A stretch of DNA of 64,000 nucleotides from contig CM068827.1 in NCBI GenBank assembly GCA_028554795.2, positions 141,757,251-141,821,250 on the forward strand. Reading direction: 5' to 3'. The notes below the pieces were generated by a model. It was not told the DNA's origin. It made no database searches and saw nothing but the letters and a program-made list of their open reading frames with translations. Shown piece by piece: positions 1-10,924 of this stretch (the first letter of the stretch is position 1; every line of letters begins with the position of its first letter). The DNA is from Sinohyriopsis cumingii. Taxonomy: Eukaryota; Mollusca; Bivalvia; Unionida; Unionidae. The translations under genes were made by a program, and so were the position numbers.

Positions 1-1265
1 AAAAGGAGAAGAAATAAAATACTTGGACGTGTGTTCGCTGTATAGTTACATGTGTAAATATTGTCAATTTTCAGTAGGGAACTCGCAATTCATGTCGGAA
101 CACATCGACCTGGACAACATTCGCCAATACGAAGGATTGATTAAGTGAAACGTCTTGCCTCCAACGGACTTGTACCATCTAGTTTTGTCTCACCATTGCC
201 AAGGAAAACCGATGTTTCCCTTGTGCCGTACTTGTGCCGAAACGTGCAACCAAGACCAACCTTGTCAGCACACCCAGGAAGAACGTGCCTTGACGGGAAC
301 CTGGGTCAGCGTAGAATTGTTCAAAGCTCTGGACATGGGATACCAACTGTTAGAAGTGTACGAAATTTGCCACTTTCCTAAGACACAACAATACCACAAG
401 GGTGACCCTACTCAGAAAGGCATTTTCGCTGACTACGTGGATGCCTTTTTGAAACTGAAGCAAGAAGCCAGCGGCTATCCTTCCTGGTGTCACACTCCCG
501 AAGACCAAAGACAATTCAAAGAGAAATACTACGAACAAGAAGGCATCACTTTAGACCACATCGAGAAAAACTAAGGAAGGCGGCCATTTGCCAAAGTGAT
601 GTTAAATTGCTGGTGGGGTAAAATGGCACAACGACCGTGTTTACCCTAAACGGAGTATTGGACAGAACCTTCCCGCTACTTCCAGATGATTCAGGGCAAA
701 ACCAAATACATTCAACACGTGGACGTCGTTTGTAAGAACTTGATCTTAGTCAATTACGAAGAAGAACTGGGCTTTCTAGAAGCCGACGAATTTGTAAATG
801 TCATCATTGCGGCTTACGTGACAGCCCATGCTCACTTAAAATTGTACAAAGCTTCAGACCTGTTCGCAGATTGCGTCCTGTACACGGACAGTTGTATCTA
901 CATCGATCACCTGGGTCAACGTCACCCTGACATCGAAGGAGAAAGTTTAGGAGTCTGGAAAGACGAACACCCCGACGGCAAGATTATAAGTTTTGTTAGT
1001 GGTGGTCCCAACAATTACGGCTACGAATATTGTGATCCACAGGGAGAAGTGCACACCGAGTGTTAAGCGAAAGGACTGACTCTCAATAATCGCACCAGTC
1101 GAGCGAGTGGTGAACTTTGACGTATTGAAAGAAGTCTTGCAATCTGGACAGGATGGAAATGTTAAAGTGACCACCTACGAACCGCACAAGATTGTACGTT
1201 TACCCACATACCAAATCGTGAGTCGACCTTTGCAAAAAGTGTATCAAATCGTTTGCCAGAAGCGA
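1..1265 (+). pseudogene. polB: Polinton copy 1: 3' part of protein-primed DNA polymerase B, decayed
   Basis: Remnant of the Polinton/Maverick replicase, cut by the window edge. It is collinear and very similar to roughly 21457-22720 in the second copy, beginning just before polymerase motif A. The motif A signature is altered (DxCSLYS instead of DxxSLYP). The motif C region reads YTDS, having lost two residues relative to the YFDTDS of copy 2. In-frame stops occur near 147, 572 and 648, with small indels elsewhere. Similarity stops abruptly near 1265, before the end of the gene. The next 230 bases do not match copy 2, so the small membrane-protein gene that follows polB there is missing here. 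The identification is secure and no function is expected. Confidence 0.93.
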
Positions 1266-1493
1266 ACATGATCGATGTTCTCCACATTGTCACTACCTAC
1301 CTTTAGTGGGACGTAGTAATTGATGCGGCACACTATGTCGTTTAAGATACCTGCTTGGCTAGGAGTCCAACGTTGGACAACACCGAGACATGTATGAATA
1401 CCTCATTTGAAAAGTGATATTCAAGGTTTGCCAAACGAACTGCAAGAGAAGATCTACAAGGATGTTTAGCAGGGACTTGCCAGAGCAAAATGT

Positions 1494-2055
1494 CAAACGT
1501 TTGATCGAACATAAACATCATTTGATCGATCGTCCACCTCAATGGATCGTGTGGTATTACAAAGAGTGGCAATCGGCATACAATCTCTTGCGAGAAAGTC
1601 AAGACGATTCCATCGGGTTTGTCGAAGGCATTTTCGGCGAAGACGACGGGTTCGTGTCTGATCCCAGTCAAATCCATCTGGTCATTTTCGACAACGTGTT
1701 AGGAGAAGACGAAGAAGCAATTAAACTGGTTTACACGCAAAGGGCATCATCGTTATGCCGGTGCCATTTACATCACTCTAAATTTGTTTCAACAAAGTAA
1801 AACCCACCGTATCATCAGTCTCAATGCTCATTACGTGGACTTGATTAAAAGCCCTAGAGATAAATTGGAATTGCAAGTATTAGGAACGCCTTACCTAACT
1901 CATGCGTACGACGATGTCACTGAAACCCCACACGCCTATTTACTCTAGAATTTAAATCCCACCCACCCCGATTATTTCCGAGTTCGTACCCATTTGTTTC
2001 ACCGCCAGTGCCAAGAAGGACGGCTTGTCGTGTACACGTCCCCGTCGTCGACTTA
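1494..2055 (+). pseudogene. Polinton copy 1: packaging ATPase, 5' truncated
   Basis: Matches the second-copy ATPase (23272-24015) from about residue 53 onward. The part that would carry the Walker A P-loop has been replaced by unrelated sequence at 1266-1493. The Walker B area survives in altered form (VIFDNVLGED against VIFDDMLGED). Small deletions break the frame near 1730-1900, and a stop replaces a codon near 1948. In Polintons this FtsK/HerA-like ATPase is thought to drive genome packaging into capsids; this copy cannot bind ATP in the usual way. Confidence 0.9.
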
Positions 2056-2127
2056 ACAAACAAAAAATCTATATAATAAAACTCGTTCACATTGGGTATG
2101 TCTCATACAGCGTCAACATCTCCCCTT

Positions 2128-2555
2128 CAGTCTAGTCTCATCATCCCAATAAATTGATTCGTGCCTTCTACGGCATCGGTCGCGAAAAAAATTCACAAAT
2201 ACGTGCTCGTGCCTTAGAAGCCAGTCTCAAAGAAGTCTTACGATGGTTTACAGTGACAGTACGTCAATTACTGCAAGGCATCATTCACATTCCTTTTCAA
2301 ACCAAACGCTTTCTTGACAAAAACAAAGTAGCCTTGACGCAACTGGCTGATCCCCGCATCGACATTCAAACCAAAAGGAAAATCATTTTGAAACCTGGAG
2401 GTATCAGTTCTCTAGGAGGTGTTAACATTTACTCCCTCTTAAAATAGGATCCCAATGCCCCCAACGTTCTTACCAGGAACCCCTCAACGACGTGCCCTGC
2501 CTGTCATCAAGTTGATACGACGAAAAATAATCAGTGGCGACTCATTCCAGTATGA
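2128..2555 (+). pseudogene. Polinton copy 1: basic virion-type protein, internal deletion
   Basis: Homologous to the gene at 24071-25015 of copy 2. The N-terminal segment (LIRAFYGIGREK through GGVNIYSLL) is well preserved, but the start codon is lost and a TAG follows at about 2446. Roughly 500 bp that encode the Ser-Pro-Lys-rich middle part are deleted, so the N-terminal part is joined near 2480 to the conserved C-terminal end (VIKLIRR). It ends in TGA where copy 2 has TAA. Confidence 0.85.
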
Positions 2556-2599
2556 AAAAGACCTGCGTTAAGGATGGGGATTAGTGTTTTTATGCCCCT

Positions 2600-2978
2600 G
2601 AACGCTAAAAGAAGTGCACATCATTTTATGGCTACGACAGGAACGAAAAAAAAAGAACTTCCTCCTCGTTTACTCTGTCCTGTCCAAAGCTCTTTCACCC
2701 ATGTGAAAACAACTCATTCAAACAGCCTCCAAAGACGTCGATACCGCATGTGAATGTTGCCTGAATGTCTTGAAAGGCATGATACTTATGTGTAAATATT
2801 AGAAAGAATGCTTAGCCAAGCATTGACACGTTCTTCGCCAAATGATCCAAAGAAAATACCCATTCGTCAAAAGAAAAAGATATTGGTACAACGCGGAGGA
2901 ATTTTGCCCATGTTGTTAGGACCCTTGCTGAAAGGAGTATTGACAACAATGTTGGAAGGACTCATGGGAACAAGATAG
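2600..2978 (+). pseudogene. Polinton copy 1: small conserved protein with Gly-rich hydrophobic C-terminus
   Basis: Counterpart of 25074-25460 in copy 2. Several stops and frame changes are present, including TAG and TAA around 2800. The C-terminal segment that in copy 2 forms a Gly/Leu-rich hydrophobic stretch is still readable at 2895-2978. The start codon region is eroded, so the 5' limit is approximate. Confidence 0.82.
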
Positions 2979-3044
2979 ACAGGATCAAGAAGATAAAAGG
3001 GACATCTGGAGTTAAAAGATCTCAGACGTGACCATTCAAATCTA

Positions 3045-3483
3045 ATGGAAAGACGAAAACTGACTTTAGTACCTTACAACCGATCGATGGAATTCCGTTG
3101 TTGGCAAGAAGAACAGACCCTGCATTTGCCTCCCAATCCTCATTTGTCATAGATGTACCAATTACGACACGAAATGCAATCGTTGATGGATCGCAACGAT
3201 TTTTCTGAAACAGAAAAATCGCAAGTTACCACCAGAGAAAGTACGCAAGTTAACAACACCACATATATCCAGAATTGGATGGATTAAAAAGATGATGGCG
3301 CTCCCTTCTTCCATAGAAGAGAAAAGGAAAGTGAAGACAGAAGTGAAACAAGATCCGATTACGCTTGTTCAGACATCATCCTACTCAACATTTTTGGCTC
3401 ACCGGACACGCAAAGCATTACAAGCTAAGAAAATACCACACGAAACAATTATTATCATCAGTGAAAAGTGGGTGACCTATTGA
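3045..3483 (+). pseudogene. Polinton copy 1: coiled-coil virion-type protein, internal deletion
   Basis: Counterpart of 25509-26153 in copy 2, with the same opening (MERRKLTLVPYNRSMEF) and the same ending (W-V-x-Y followed by a stop at 3481-3483). About 200 bp encoding the middle of the coiled coil and the Pro/Val-rich linker are missing around 3225. A stop interrupts the N-terminal half near 3150. Confidence 0.82.
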
Positions 3484-3489
3484 CAAACA

Positions 3490-4602
3490 CTGGAGAAGGT
3501 ATTAGCTAGCACTTACTACGATCCGTCCCATCCTGCAGCTTATGGATGAGTTCAGAAATTGTATCCTTCTGCCAAAACCCGACTGAAAAGTCTCCGTTTA
3601 ACTCAAGTGCAACGATGGTTAGAAGAACGAGCCACGTACACTTTACACAAATCCAATCGACGAAAATTTTCCAGAAGTCGCACCCGAGTGGAGCGCGTTG
3701 ATCATCAATAGTAAGCCGAATAGCCGATGTCTCTCATTTGGCCACCTACATCCGTTGCTACCAATATTTGTTTTGTGTCATCGACGTCTTTTCCAAATTT
3801 GCCTGGGTCATGCCATTGACTTCCAAATCGAGCAGTGCCTTAATGCGAGCCCTCAAACTGGTATTAAAACAAACCGGTTGTGACCCTCTTCGATGACAAA
3901 CCGACCAACGCACGGAATTTCTGAACCAAGCTTTCCAAAAAGAATCAAAGAAACATGATATTCATTTTTTTACCACCGAGAATCCCAAAACCAAAGCCAG
4001 CATCGTGGAACGTTTTCAACGCACCTTAAAAGAACGCATGAGGAAATATTTTACGCATCAACACACTCTCAAGTATATTGACGTCTTACCACACTTGGTT
4101 CAAGCGTACAGCCAATCTTACCATCGAAGCATCGCACGTGCCCCACCCACCCCCAAGAGGTGACACCTGACAGCGAAGTGACTGTTTTTGAGCGCCTGTT
4201 TAGCACGTCCCCGACGGTGACAGTCCCCAAGAAAACTGGGGTGTTGTCAACAGGATATTGGGTGCGCACTGGCAAAACCAAACGCACTTTCGACAAGGGT
4301 TACTTAACCAACTGGACCACCGTATTGTTTCGTGTCACTGGACGAGTACGTGGTCGTCATCCAGTCGTCTATAACTGGAAGACCTAAACTGGGAAGTGTT
4401 AAAAGGAACGTTTTACTTGCCCAAGATACAACACGTAACCAAAAGAGAAGACGAAGTGTACGACATCGAAAGCATTCTCGAAGAAAGAAACATGAAAGTG
4501 GGAAAACGCCGCGTCAAAGAAGTCAAAGTACTTTGGCAATGATATCCTCCCAGTTTTGATTCTTGGATCGACGCTTCGCAAGTCATCGACTATCAAAAGT
4601 GA
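3490..4602 (+). pseudogene. Polinton copy 1: retrovirus-like integrase, decayed
   Basis: DDE integrase of the Polinton type, aligned over its whole length with 26177-27286 of copy 2. The start codon is lost. In-frame stops and frame changes occur near 3548, 3708, 3880 and 4145, the last beside a small insertion. The final acidic motif region (TKASIVERFQRTLKERM) and the C-terminal chromodomain-like part can still be read. The gene ends eight bases before the ATG of the membrane-protein gene, as in copy 2. Confidence 0.9.
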
Positions 4603-4607
4603 GCATC

Positions 4608-5019
4608 ATGCCCTTCCACACAACCTCAGCTACCGCTACCACTGCAGTTACAACTCCTTCACCCAGTTCTTCTCTGCAAGACCTACAAAAACAACCTTTG
4701 TGGGTGTGGTGTGGAGAATGTGTACCTAAAACGCAAATCGTCTTTTTCTGCCAAATCTTAGTGGTGTATTGTGGTATCGGAGCGGCCATTGCCAATTTGA
4801 GTTTGCAACAAAGAGACAAGCAATTATGGACCATTTTACTGAGTAGTTGCATAGTTTACCTTCTTTCAATCCTTCCCTGAAATACTCCTCCAACGGGAAC
4901 AACGGGAACCTTATGTCCAACGTCAGTCACCATTTCATCAGCAACCACCACAGCAGTCCTCTTTTAGACACTCCTTTGACTTCCAATGACCGCTCAGACA
5001 GCAGAACATTGGAATTATG
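4608..5019 (+). pseudogene. Polinton copy 1: two-helix membrane protein, frameshifted
   Basis: Counterpart of 27292-27705. Two hydrophobic segments survive (TQIVFFCQILVVYCGIGAA and LWTILLSSCIVYLL). A small indel near 4860 shifts the frame and brings in an early TGA at 4878-4880. Beyond it the copy 2 reading can be followed to the ATGA that overlaps the start of the minor capsid gene at 5017. Confidence 0.83.
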
Positions 5020-5935
5020 AGCAGTAACAACCAATTTTACTTAACGCTACCCAGTGACAGTTCCATGAAGGTGTTTCCCAATAACACTTTGTGTTGTTAC
5101 ACGGCCAAATTATATCAGGCCATTCAATTAAATCACGAAGCTGATTGGAAAGTGGCTTTGGTGGAAATACTTTACCCAACACAAATCAAAAACATCACTG
5201 AAAAGCAAAACACTTTCCAAGTCGAAATCCCGAACGTCCAATTGCAAGATGAGATTAATAAAATTTTGTTTTCGGTTGACACAAAGTCAGCAAGCAATCC
5301 ATCATTCCTCATCTGCACATTGAAAATTTCGTCAGGCTATTATTTTAGCATTAAACATTTGGTGGACATAATTGCTGAGAGGTTCCAGATAGCATTTGGC
5401 AAAGCCCTGAACATAGCAAAAAAAGTGTTCAGATTAAGTACATTAAAGTGGCTCGTCGCCGATAGATAAAATTTTAGGATACCGACACGTTGTTCATCAG
5501 GTTTAATGGTAGTTTGTTTGAAATTCTGGGAGACATCCATAGATGGTATCACAGAATCTCAGTCCGGTGATTAACAGTAATATGGATTTTTACAGGGCTT
5601 TTGGATCCCTTGTAGAACTGAACCAAGGACTCAATTTGATCTTTGTGCACACCGATGTAGTGGATTACAACGTGGTGATACACACCTCCGTACCGTTACT
5701 GCGTGTCATTCCTTTCGAAGTGGATTCTACTAGGGCCAATGATCAGGAAGGAAGAAATACATATGACGTTCACCACAAATTTGTACATCCTCACTATTCA
5801 CCCGTCAGTAAGTCGTATTTCTACACTGTCAACACTACTATTAAAGGAGATATGGGACAAAACGTTCCATTCTCCAAAGGAAAAGTCACGGTGAAACTCC
5901 ATTTCCGAAAGCGATTCTCTAAAGAGTTGTATGTC
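5017..5935 (+). pseudogene. Polinton copy 1: minor (penton-like) capsid protein, split
   Basis: Counterpart of 27702-28624, a single-jelly-roll penton-type protein thought to fill capsid vertices. The N-terminal part (5017-5469) is open here, whereas copy 2 is broken there. A frame change and stop near 5469 separate it from the C-terminal part, which is open again from about 5543. The C-terminal part then runs without a stop into the small basic protein gene that starts at 5936, so the two read as one frame. In copy 2 a stop separates them. Confidence 0.82.
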
Positions 5936-6376
5936 ATGTATCCAGTGTACCGAGGAGTCGCTCGACGTCGAGGACATGGTTTAAGAGATATGTTGAAATC
6001 GGCCTTTCGTTCGGTGGCCCCGGTTTTGAAACCGATGATGACACGAGGATTGCACCCTTTGAAAGATGCCGCATTGACGCACGGCAACGAATCTATACAA
6101 AATATCACCATCCACAAACAAAACCCTAAAGAAACTTTCTTGAGAGCAGACAAAAATGTCTTGCTTCAAACGGGCAAACACATTGTGGGTCAGCCAGAAA
6201 CTCCTATAAATGCCCTGAACGCTGATGAGTGCGGTATTCCTGCTTCCCTGACGCCACAGCAAAGACAAGGCAGTAAGAGACGACGAAGACACACCTCCAG
6301 AGGACTTCACCCTCATAAAGCTATAAAGACTAAGAAAGGAAGAACTGCTAGAGACTTAGACGTTTTTGATTACTAA
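5936..6376 (+). CDS. Polinton copy 1: small basic protein, open frame
   Basis: 147 codons from an ATG that lies inside the longer open frame beginning at 5543. It matches 28632-29048 of copy 2: the N-terminal MYPVYRGVARRRGHGLRDM, an Arg/Lys-rich C-terminus, and the closing RDLDVFDY. Proteins opening with YxVYRGxxxxRGHG occur at this place, between minor and major capsid genes, in many animal Polintons. By position and base composition a virion or core protein is likely, but the function is not shown. It is one of the few frames of copy 1 without a stop. Confidence 0.7.
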   Translation: MYPVYRGVARRRGHGLRDMLKSAFRSVAPVLKPMMTRGLHPLKDAALTHGNESIQNITIHKQNPKETFLRADKNVLLQTGKHIVGQPETPINALNADECGIPASLTPQQRQGSKRRRRHTSRGLHPHKAIKTKKGRTARDLDVFDY

Positions 6377-6404
6377 AGAAATCACAGAGAAAGAAAGAAA
6401 GAAA

Positions 6405-7720
6405 ATGATGCACCACGAGTCTTCCCCCATTCTAAGTCGGAACCGGATCTGTTTGCCATGCCACCCACTATGATGACGATGCAAGAATCCCAATGGGTCG
6501 AATTTCATACCGTCTCCTCTGTCACGGACTCAGGATCAGCTCCCTACGCGTTTGAAATCAAAGGACAGCCCGAAGATTACATTTGTCTGAATAGCAGTTA
6601 CTTGTACCTGAAAGTCAAAGTGATCGACAGATCGACGGACGGTCCCGATATAAAGGATGAAGGGTCAACAATTTCATGCATTTATTGTTCAGTGGAGTGG
6701 ATTTGTACTTGAATAACAAACTGGTCAATAGCACCATGGACACTTACCCTTACCGAGCGTACCTGGAAAATCTCTTGACGTACGGAAAAGAAGCTAAAAA
6801 CACGAATTTGGATGCTTGCGTGGAATGGAAACCTGACACAACAGGAAAACTCAACGATACCGATTTGATTACAGATAAAGAACCCAACCACAATGTGGGA
6901 TTCAACAGTCGACGAAACAAAATCAAAAGGACTCAAACAAATTTAGAACTGATGGATCGTTTGCATTTAGACATGTAGTTGCAAAAAAGTACTTGCTGAA
7001 CGGAATGAATGTGCGCCTGAGACTGAATTCTAGCAGTGTCGCTTTCCATTTGATAGCTGAATCTACCTATTACAAAACCATCATTCAAGAAGCCAGACCC
7101 TACGTATGACTCGTGGAAGTGTTACCTAAAATGGGTAATGACATCAGTTACACTTTGAGCAGAACGACCTCCAAGTAAGCGATAAGACGCGTGGAAGAGA
7201 AAACGTTCACCATTCCCGCTGGACATCAATCGATGCTCGAAGATCATCTGTTCCAACGACAGCTACCCAAACGTCTGATGATTCGTATCGACAAAAATAC
7301 AGCCTTCAATGGAACCTTCGAGGAAAATCCTTTTGAGTTTCAGCACTACAATGCGTCCAAGATCGAATTCAGTTGATAGGGCAAGAGATTGTGTACCAGG
7401 CCTTTCCAATCTGACTTTAGTGACGAGAAGAAGAATTACTTGAGATATTATTTGTCCCTGTACGAAGCCATGGGAGAGGTAGGAACCAACACCAGTCACG
7501 ACATTATGTACGAAGCTTATGCAAAAGGTTACACTTTGTGGGCCTTTGATTTCACTCCAGACCAAGGCAGCGTCGAGGGACAAAATCCGGCCAAATTCGT
7601 GTGGAACTTAAGTTTGCAAAGCCAATACCCGTAAACAACACGGTGAACGTCATCCTGTATGCCGAATTCGACAATACCATAGAAATCAACAGCTTGAGAG
7701 AAGTCATTTTAGACTATTAG
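6405..7720 (+). pseudogene. Polinton copy 1: double-jelly-roll major capsid protein, decayed
   Basis: Collinear with the intact gene at 29065-30378, from MMHHESS to LREVILDY and TAG. Breaks include a short deletion near 6660 that shifts the frame, a TAG for Trp near 6976, a TGA near 7107, a TAA near 7177, a TGA near 7374, and a small deletion near 7590. Long stretches remain close to copy 2, so the copy is old but not ancient. Confidence 0.92.
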
Positions 7721-7725
7721 AAACT

Positions 7726-8825
7726 ATGAAAGTCTGTTATCTTTCTTTGAATAGTGGATAATCTTTGGAAGTGGAATGGGAGGATACCGTGGAAGTAGAA
7801 CCCAAAGACAAAGACGAAGAGGACATAGTGATGATGTCAATATGGCCAGAATAAGAACAACATTTAGTCCCCTGTTATACCAAATACCTGGCAGACAAAA
7901 TTACTTAAATGATTAAGAACGATTGCTATGGATATCAAAACGATCATCCCAGTCAAATTCAACACGATAAATGTCTGATGCTGAGTCAAGAAGAAAAACT
8001 GGACGAGTATCTGGACGAAGCTTGGAAGTCTCATCTCGGAAGAAGCCCTTGTTGCATCAGTGGTATAAAGACTTGCGTGATGATTTCTCTCCTCCATTGA
8101 TGGCTCTAGAGATCCATCACATCGAAGCTCTCTTGGCTCACAGTGAGAGGATGAAGCGAAGAAACGGTTACTTGTCAGACATTTTCAAGCAAAAAGTCTG
8201 CATTAAAATGATATCTTGTCATTTCCTGTGGAGAAAAAAAAACAAGAAACAAAACAACAGCACAAAAAAGGATACCTGGGAACTTTATTACCTTTTGAAC
8301 CACAGTTCGTACACTGCTTCTTGGAATCCTGTCGTGTGTGCTAAAGATGAACTGCCTGATCGCAAACCTCAAGACGATCAAGTTTATGTCATCAACACGG
8401 ACGACAATCATCTCCCAGGAACCCACTGGGCAGCCGCTTACTTTCCCCGTGATGGTTGCGTGGAGTATTTTGATTCGTATAGATTGCCACCTTTGAAAAA
8501 CGACATCATTGACTTTATGAGAAGAAATGCCCAGACGACACGATTCAATAATGTGAAATTACGAGGCACATATTCCATGGTGTGTGGACAATATTGTGTG
8601 TATTTTCTTCATCAACGCAGTCTTTGATATTCTTTAAAACATTTAGTGACTTATTTTGATCGTCATTCTTCAATAATGGATAATAAAGTAGATCGGTGGT
8701 TTTGTGACCATTATCGTTATCTTTTGTCTTTAGCTAGGAAACGTAGTGTACATCAATGGCCCAATGACTTCCAACAGTGTAAGTCTAGCTTAACTTCACA
8801 AAGTTGTCAACCTTATCAAAGATAG
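7726..8825 (+). pseudogene. Polinton copy 1: adenain/Ulp1-like cysteine protease, decayed
   Basis: Capsid-maturation protease of the adenain (C5/Ulp1) group. The catalytic features can be read: His in GTHWAAAYF near 8420, Asp in VEYFDSYR near 8468, and Cys in the MVCGQYCVYFL block near 8580-8605. Stops interrupt the N-terminal part near 7759, 7852 and 7900, and a TGA at 8625-8627 follows the Cys block. Past that stop the same frame stays open and protein-like to a TAG at 8823-8825. This is the only protease in the window; copy 2 keeps only the first codons of its own. Confidence 0.88.
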
Positions 8826-9030
8826 ATTGTTATTTGAAAAAAATGTTTGTTTGAAAATTTGTTTTATTGTTAATTGTTTGTTGTTAGTTATGTGAATTAA
8901 AATGTTGTGTTTTGAAAAAAAATTATGTCTGTCATTTGTTTTCAATTTTTTTTTCATGATACATGCTCTTTGACCTCTTTCTATCCCTCACCCTAAAATC
9001 AGCTATCATAGCGCCCCGACTCTAAACATT
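8826..9030 (+). other. Polinton copy 1: 3' untranslated spacer after protease
   Basis: AT-rich spacer matching the region after the major capsid gene of copy 2 (about 30470-30715), including the repeated GTGTTTTGAAAAA string and the approach to the promoter motif. It shows that the left Polinton continues past its protease into an end region like that of copy 2. Confidence 0.6.
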
Positions 9031-9060
9031 GTAGGGATGTTTTCTATCACGCCCGCGCTT
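9031..9060 (+). promoter_or_regulatory. Polinton end-gene promoter motif, copy 1
   Basis: Reads GTAGGGATGTTTTCTATCAC followed by GCCCGCGCTT. It differs by a few bases from the motif repeated at 30718, 31582, 32587 and 32663 in copy 2, and it also precedes a coding start (ATG at 9066). No clear TATA-like end is visible here. Confidence 0.7.
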
Positions 9061-9065
9061 CAACC

Positions 9066-10125
9066 ATGTCAAGTGGGGAACTCTCCAGTAGACCATATAG
9101 TCGTCAGCGAAGATAGCAGCAAGCAGTACCTATTAGCAGCAATGATGCTAGCGATAGATATGATTCCCTCACAAGCAATGAACGCATTGAAAGGCTTAGG
9201 TCTTTCTGTCGCAACAAGCTGAAGCTTGAGAGCTCAGGATAAAAGGACTACTTTACTCCTGATATGGAATCAACCTGGAAGATATAATGACGAAAACAAC
9301 GTACGTAGTAGTAGAAAGACAGTATCGCAGCCGCGAGAGCAGACAGCGAAACATTCTACGAGCACGCCGTCTACGGTCGCCAAAACAAGCACAAAGCCGT
9401 ACAGCAGTTGCAAATGTCTATTACACCACCAAAGACGAAAAAAACTGAACCTACATAACTGCAAGAAGTGGCCAAGGCTGTGCATGAGAAGCTGACTGTA
9501 ACACCCAAACAACAATAAGAGGTGGCTAGAATAAAGGAGACAATAACACCATCAACGCCACCAATACCACCATCTTCAACACCACTACCGCCAACCTTAT
9601 CCCAGTCACATCAACCGGGACATGCACTAACATGCACATCAACCGGGACATGCATTAACTTCACCACCCAAGCCGGCAGGACAGCGAGCGCATAAAAATG
9701 GTTTGTATCAGGCAAACAGATATATCGCCCGAGGATACTCGCAGGACTTCTGTATGGATAACCTGGGACACAATGTAGCAAAGGCTCAAACCTTTTTGGA
9801 TCATTTGAACACTCTCATACTCAACAAATGGCCAGACAAAGCCAAACCCAGTAAGTCCAGGATAAAAAAGCAGTGGCTAATTTCAAGAAGAAAGAGCGAA
9901 ATGCTACAGGAATGTCCAGTACACCTGTCTGTCATGATTGCAACTTTACTGATAACTCATCTCCTGGACGTGCCGGCAATTAGCTTTCCCCTACTAATGC
10001 AAGACTGGATACTGATGGATCTGATAGAACCTAGTCCGCTAAAAGATCGTCCTGGAAACATTACGAACCACCATCAGAGTATATGGCAGTGGGTGAAATT
10101 CCAAAACAATCCTTTTAAGGGCTAA
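9066..10125 (+). pseudogene. Polinton copy 1: unidentified decayed end gene(s)
   Basis: Sequence between the promoter motif and a possible worn stem-loop. The first frame starts MSSGELSSRPYSRQRR and meets a stop after 16 codons. Protein-like stretches then appear in changing frames: a Ser/Thr/Lys-rich part near 9310-9500, a Thr/Pro-rich part near 9540-9660, and an open 140-codon frame at 9703-10125. I recognise no family. By position it matches the end genes of copy 2, without visible sequence similarity to them. It could hold more than one gene. Confidence 0.4.
10108..10123 (+). terminator. Possible degenerate histone-type 3' stem-loop
   Basis: AATCCTTTTAAGGGCT. It has the 6-4-6 layout of the copy 2 stem-loops (AGCCCTTTTCAGGGCT) with an identical 3' arm, but one pair is lost and one is a G-T wobble. 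The ACCCA flank is worn to AACAA. Position, after a promoter motif and an open frame, supports it; the sequence alone would not. Confidence 0.35.
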
Positions 10126-10308
10126 CAAACTGCCTGCTATCATGAGGTTTTCAATTAGGAGTTAAGAAAACCTATTTAGATAAGAACTCTATCCTGAACC
10201 TAATTCAATTATTTCGACACTGCCATCAAAATTTTACACACTGTACATTTTTTAAAAATTTTTTATTCCTATGCGTGATGGTAGACTGAAATTCTTCTGT
10301 TTAGGCAT

Positions 10309-10445
10309 GAGTGTGTGTTGGGTCCATTCCCATTCAAGTAAGCCCTACATTCAGGTCGTTAGGGACTTAAATAATAGTCATACCAACTGACGGCTGAATT
10401 AATCAGTGCTCCTTGAGCACATAAATGCCTGGGGGATGAGACACT
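10309..10445 (+). repeat. Promoter-like direct repeat, unit A
   Basis: About 137 bp from GAGTGTGTGTTGGGTCCATT to CTGGGGGATGAG, repeated with substitutions at 10730-10863. A shorter third piece lies at 10660-10695. The TATA position reads GAGCACATAAATG here against GAGCATATAAAAG in unit B. This resembles tandem 5' promoter units of some retroelements. Confidence 0.6.
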
Positions 10446-10450
10446 TATTC

Positions 10451-10565
10451 CTTCCCCCAGGAATAATTAAACACTCTGCCTTGCAGGAATAAAACTGATA
10501 CATGTGCCAAAGTACGAAAACCACATTAATTCAATTATGGACCTGGGAACTGTCATTTCCACCCT
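10451..10565 (+). repeat. Direct repeat, left member
   Basis: Similar to 12824-12925 in the same orientation, sharing the AATTAAACA core, a GCAGG-ATAAAAC segment and the AAAACCAC-TT-AATTCAA segment. The pair brackets the CCHC-knuckle region and could be remnants of terminal repeats of one element. Divergence is considerable. Confidence 0.45.
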
Positions 10566-10729
10566 CTCGTCCCTTGTCCCAGACGGACATCAAAATCAAT
10601 CAGCGTGCAGTGCACGCCATTAGTGCAACTGAAATTTCAGTACAATTATATCATAAGTATGAGTGTGTGATAGGTCCAATCCCACTCATACACACCTTGC
10701 GCTACTCGGTAGATATCGACTGGAAAATT

Positions 10730-10863
10730 GAGTGTGTGCTGGGTCTATTCCCACTCGCCATCAAGCCCTCCATTCAGACAGTTAGGGACTTCTATTAGTC
10801 CCACTACCTGATGGCTTCGATTAAACAACGCTCATTGAGCATATAAAAGACTGGGGGAAGTGG
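10730..10863 (+). repeat. Promoter-like direct repeat, unit B, with TATA box
   Basis: Second unit of the 10309 repeat. It contains GCATATAAAAGACTGGGGG with the TATA box at 10841-10848, about 80 bp ahead of the ATG at 10925. It would serve as promoter of the histone-tail-like frame. Confidence 0.55.
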
Positions 10864-10924
10864 CTCGAATTCATTTCCTTAGGACTGAGAAGGAAAGTCT
10901 TACGATTTTACTCATACCCTTGCC

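Noticed and set aside
1-8825. Bacterial or free viral contamination as the source of copy 1
   Set aside because: It is full of stops and deletions, followed by host repeats, and the sister copy is cleanly inserted with target duplications in eukaryotic DNA.
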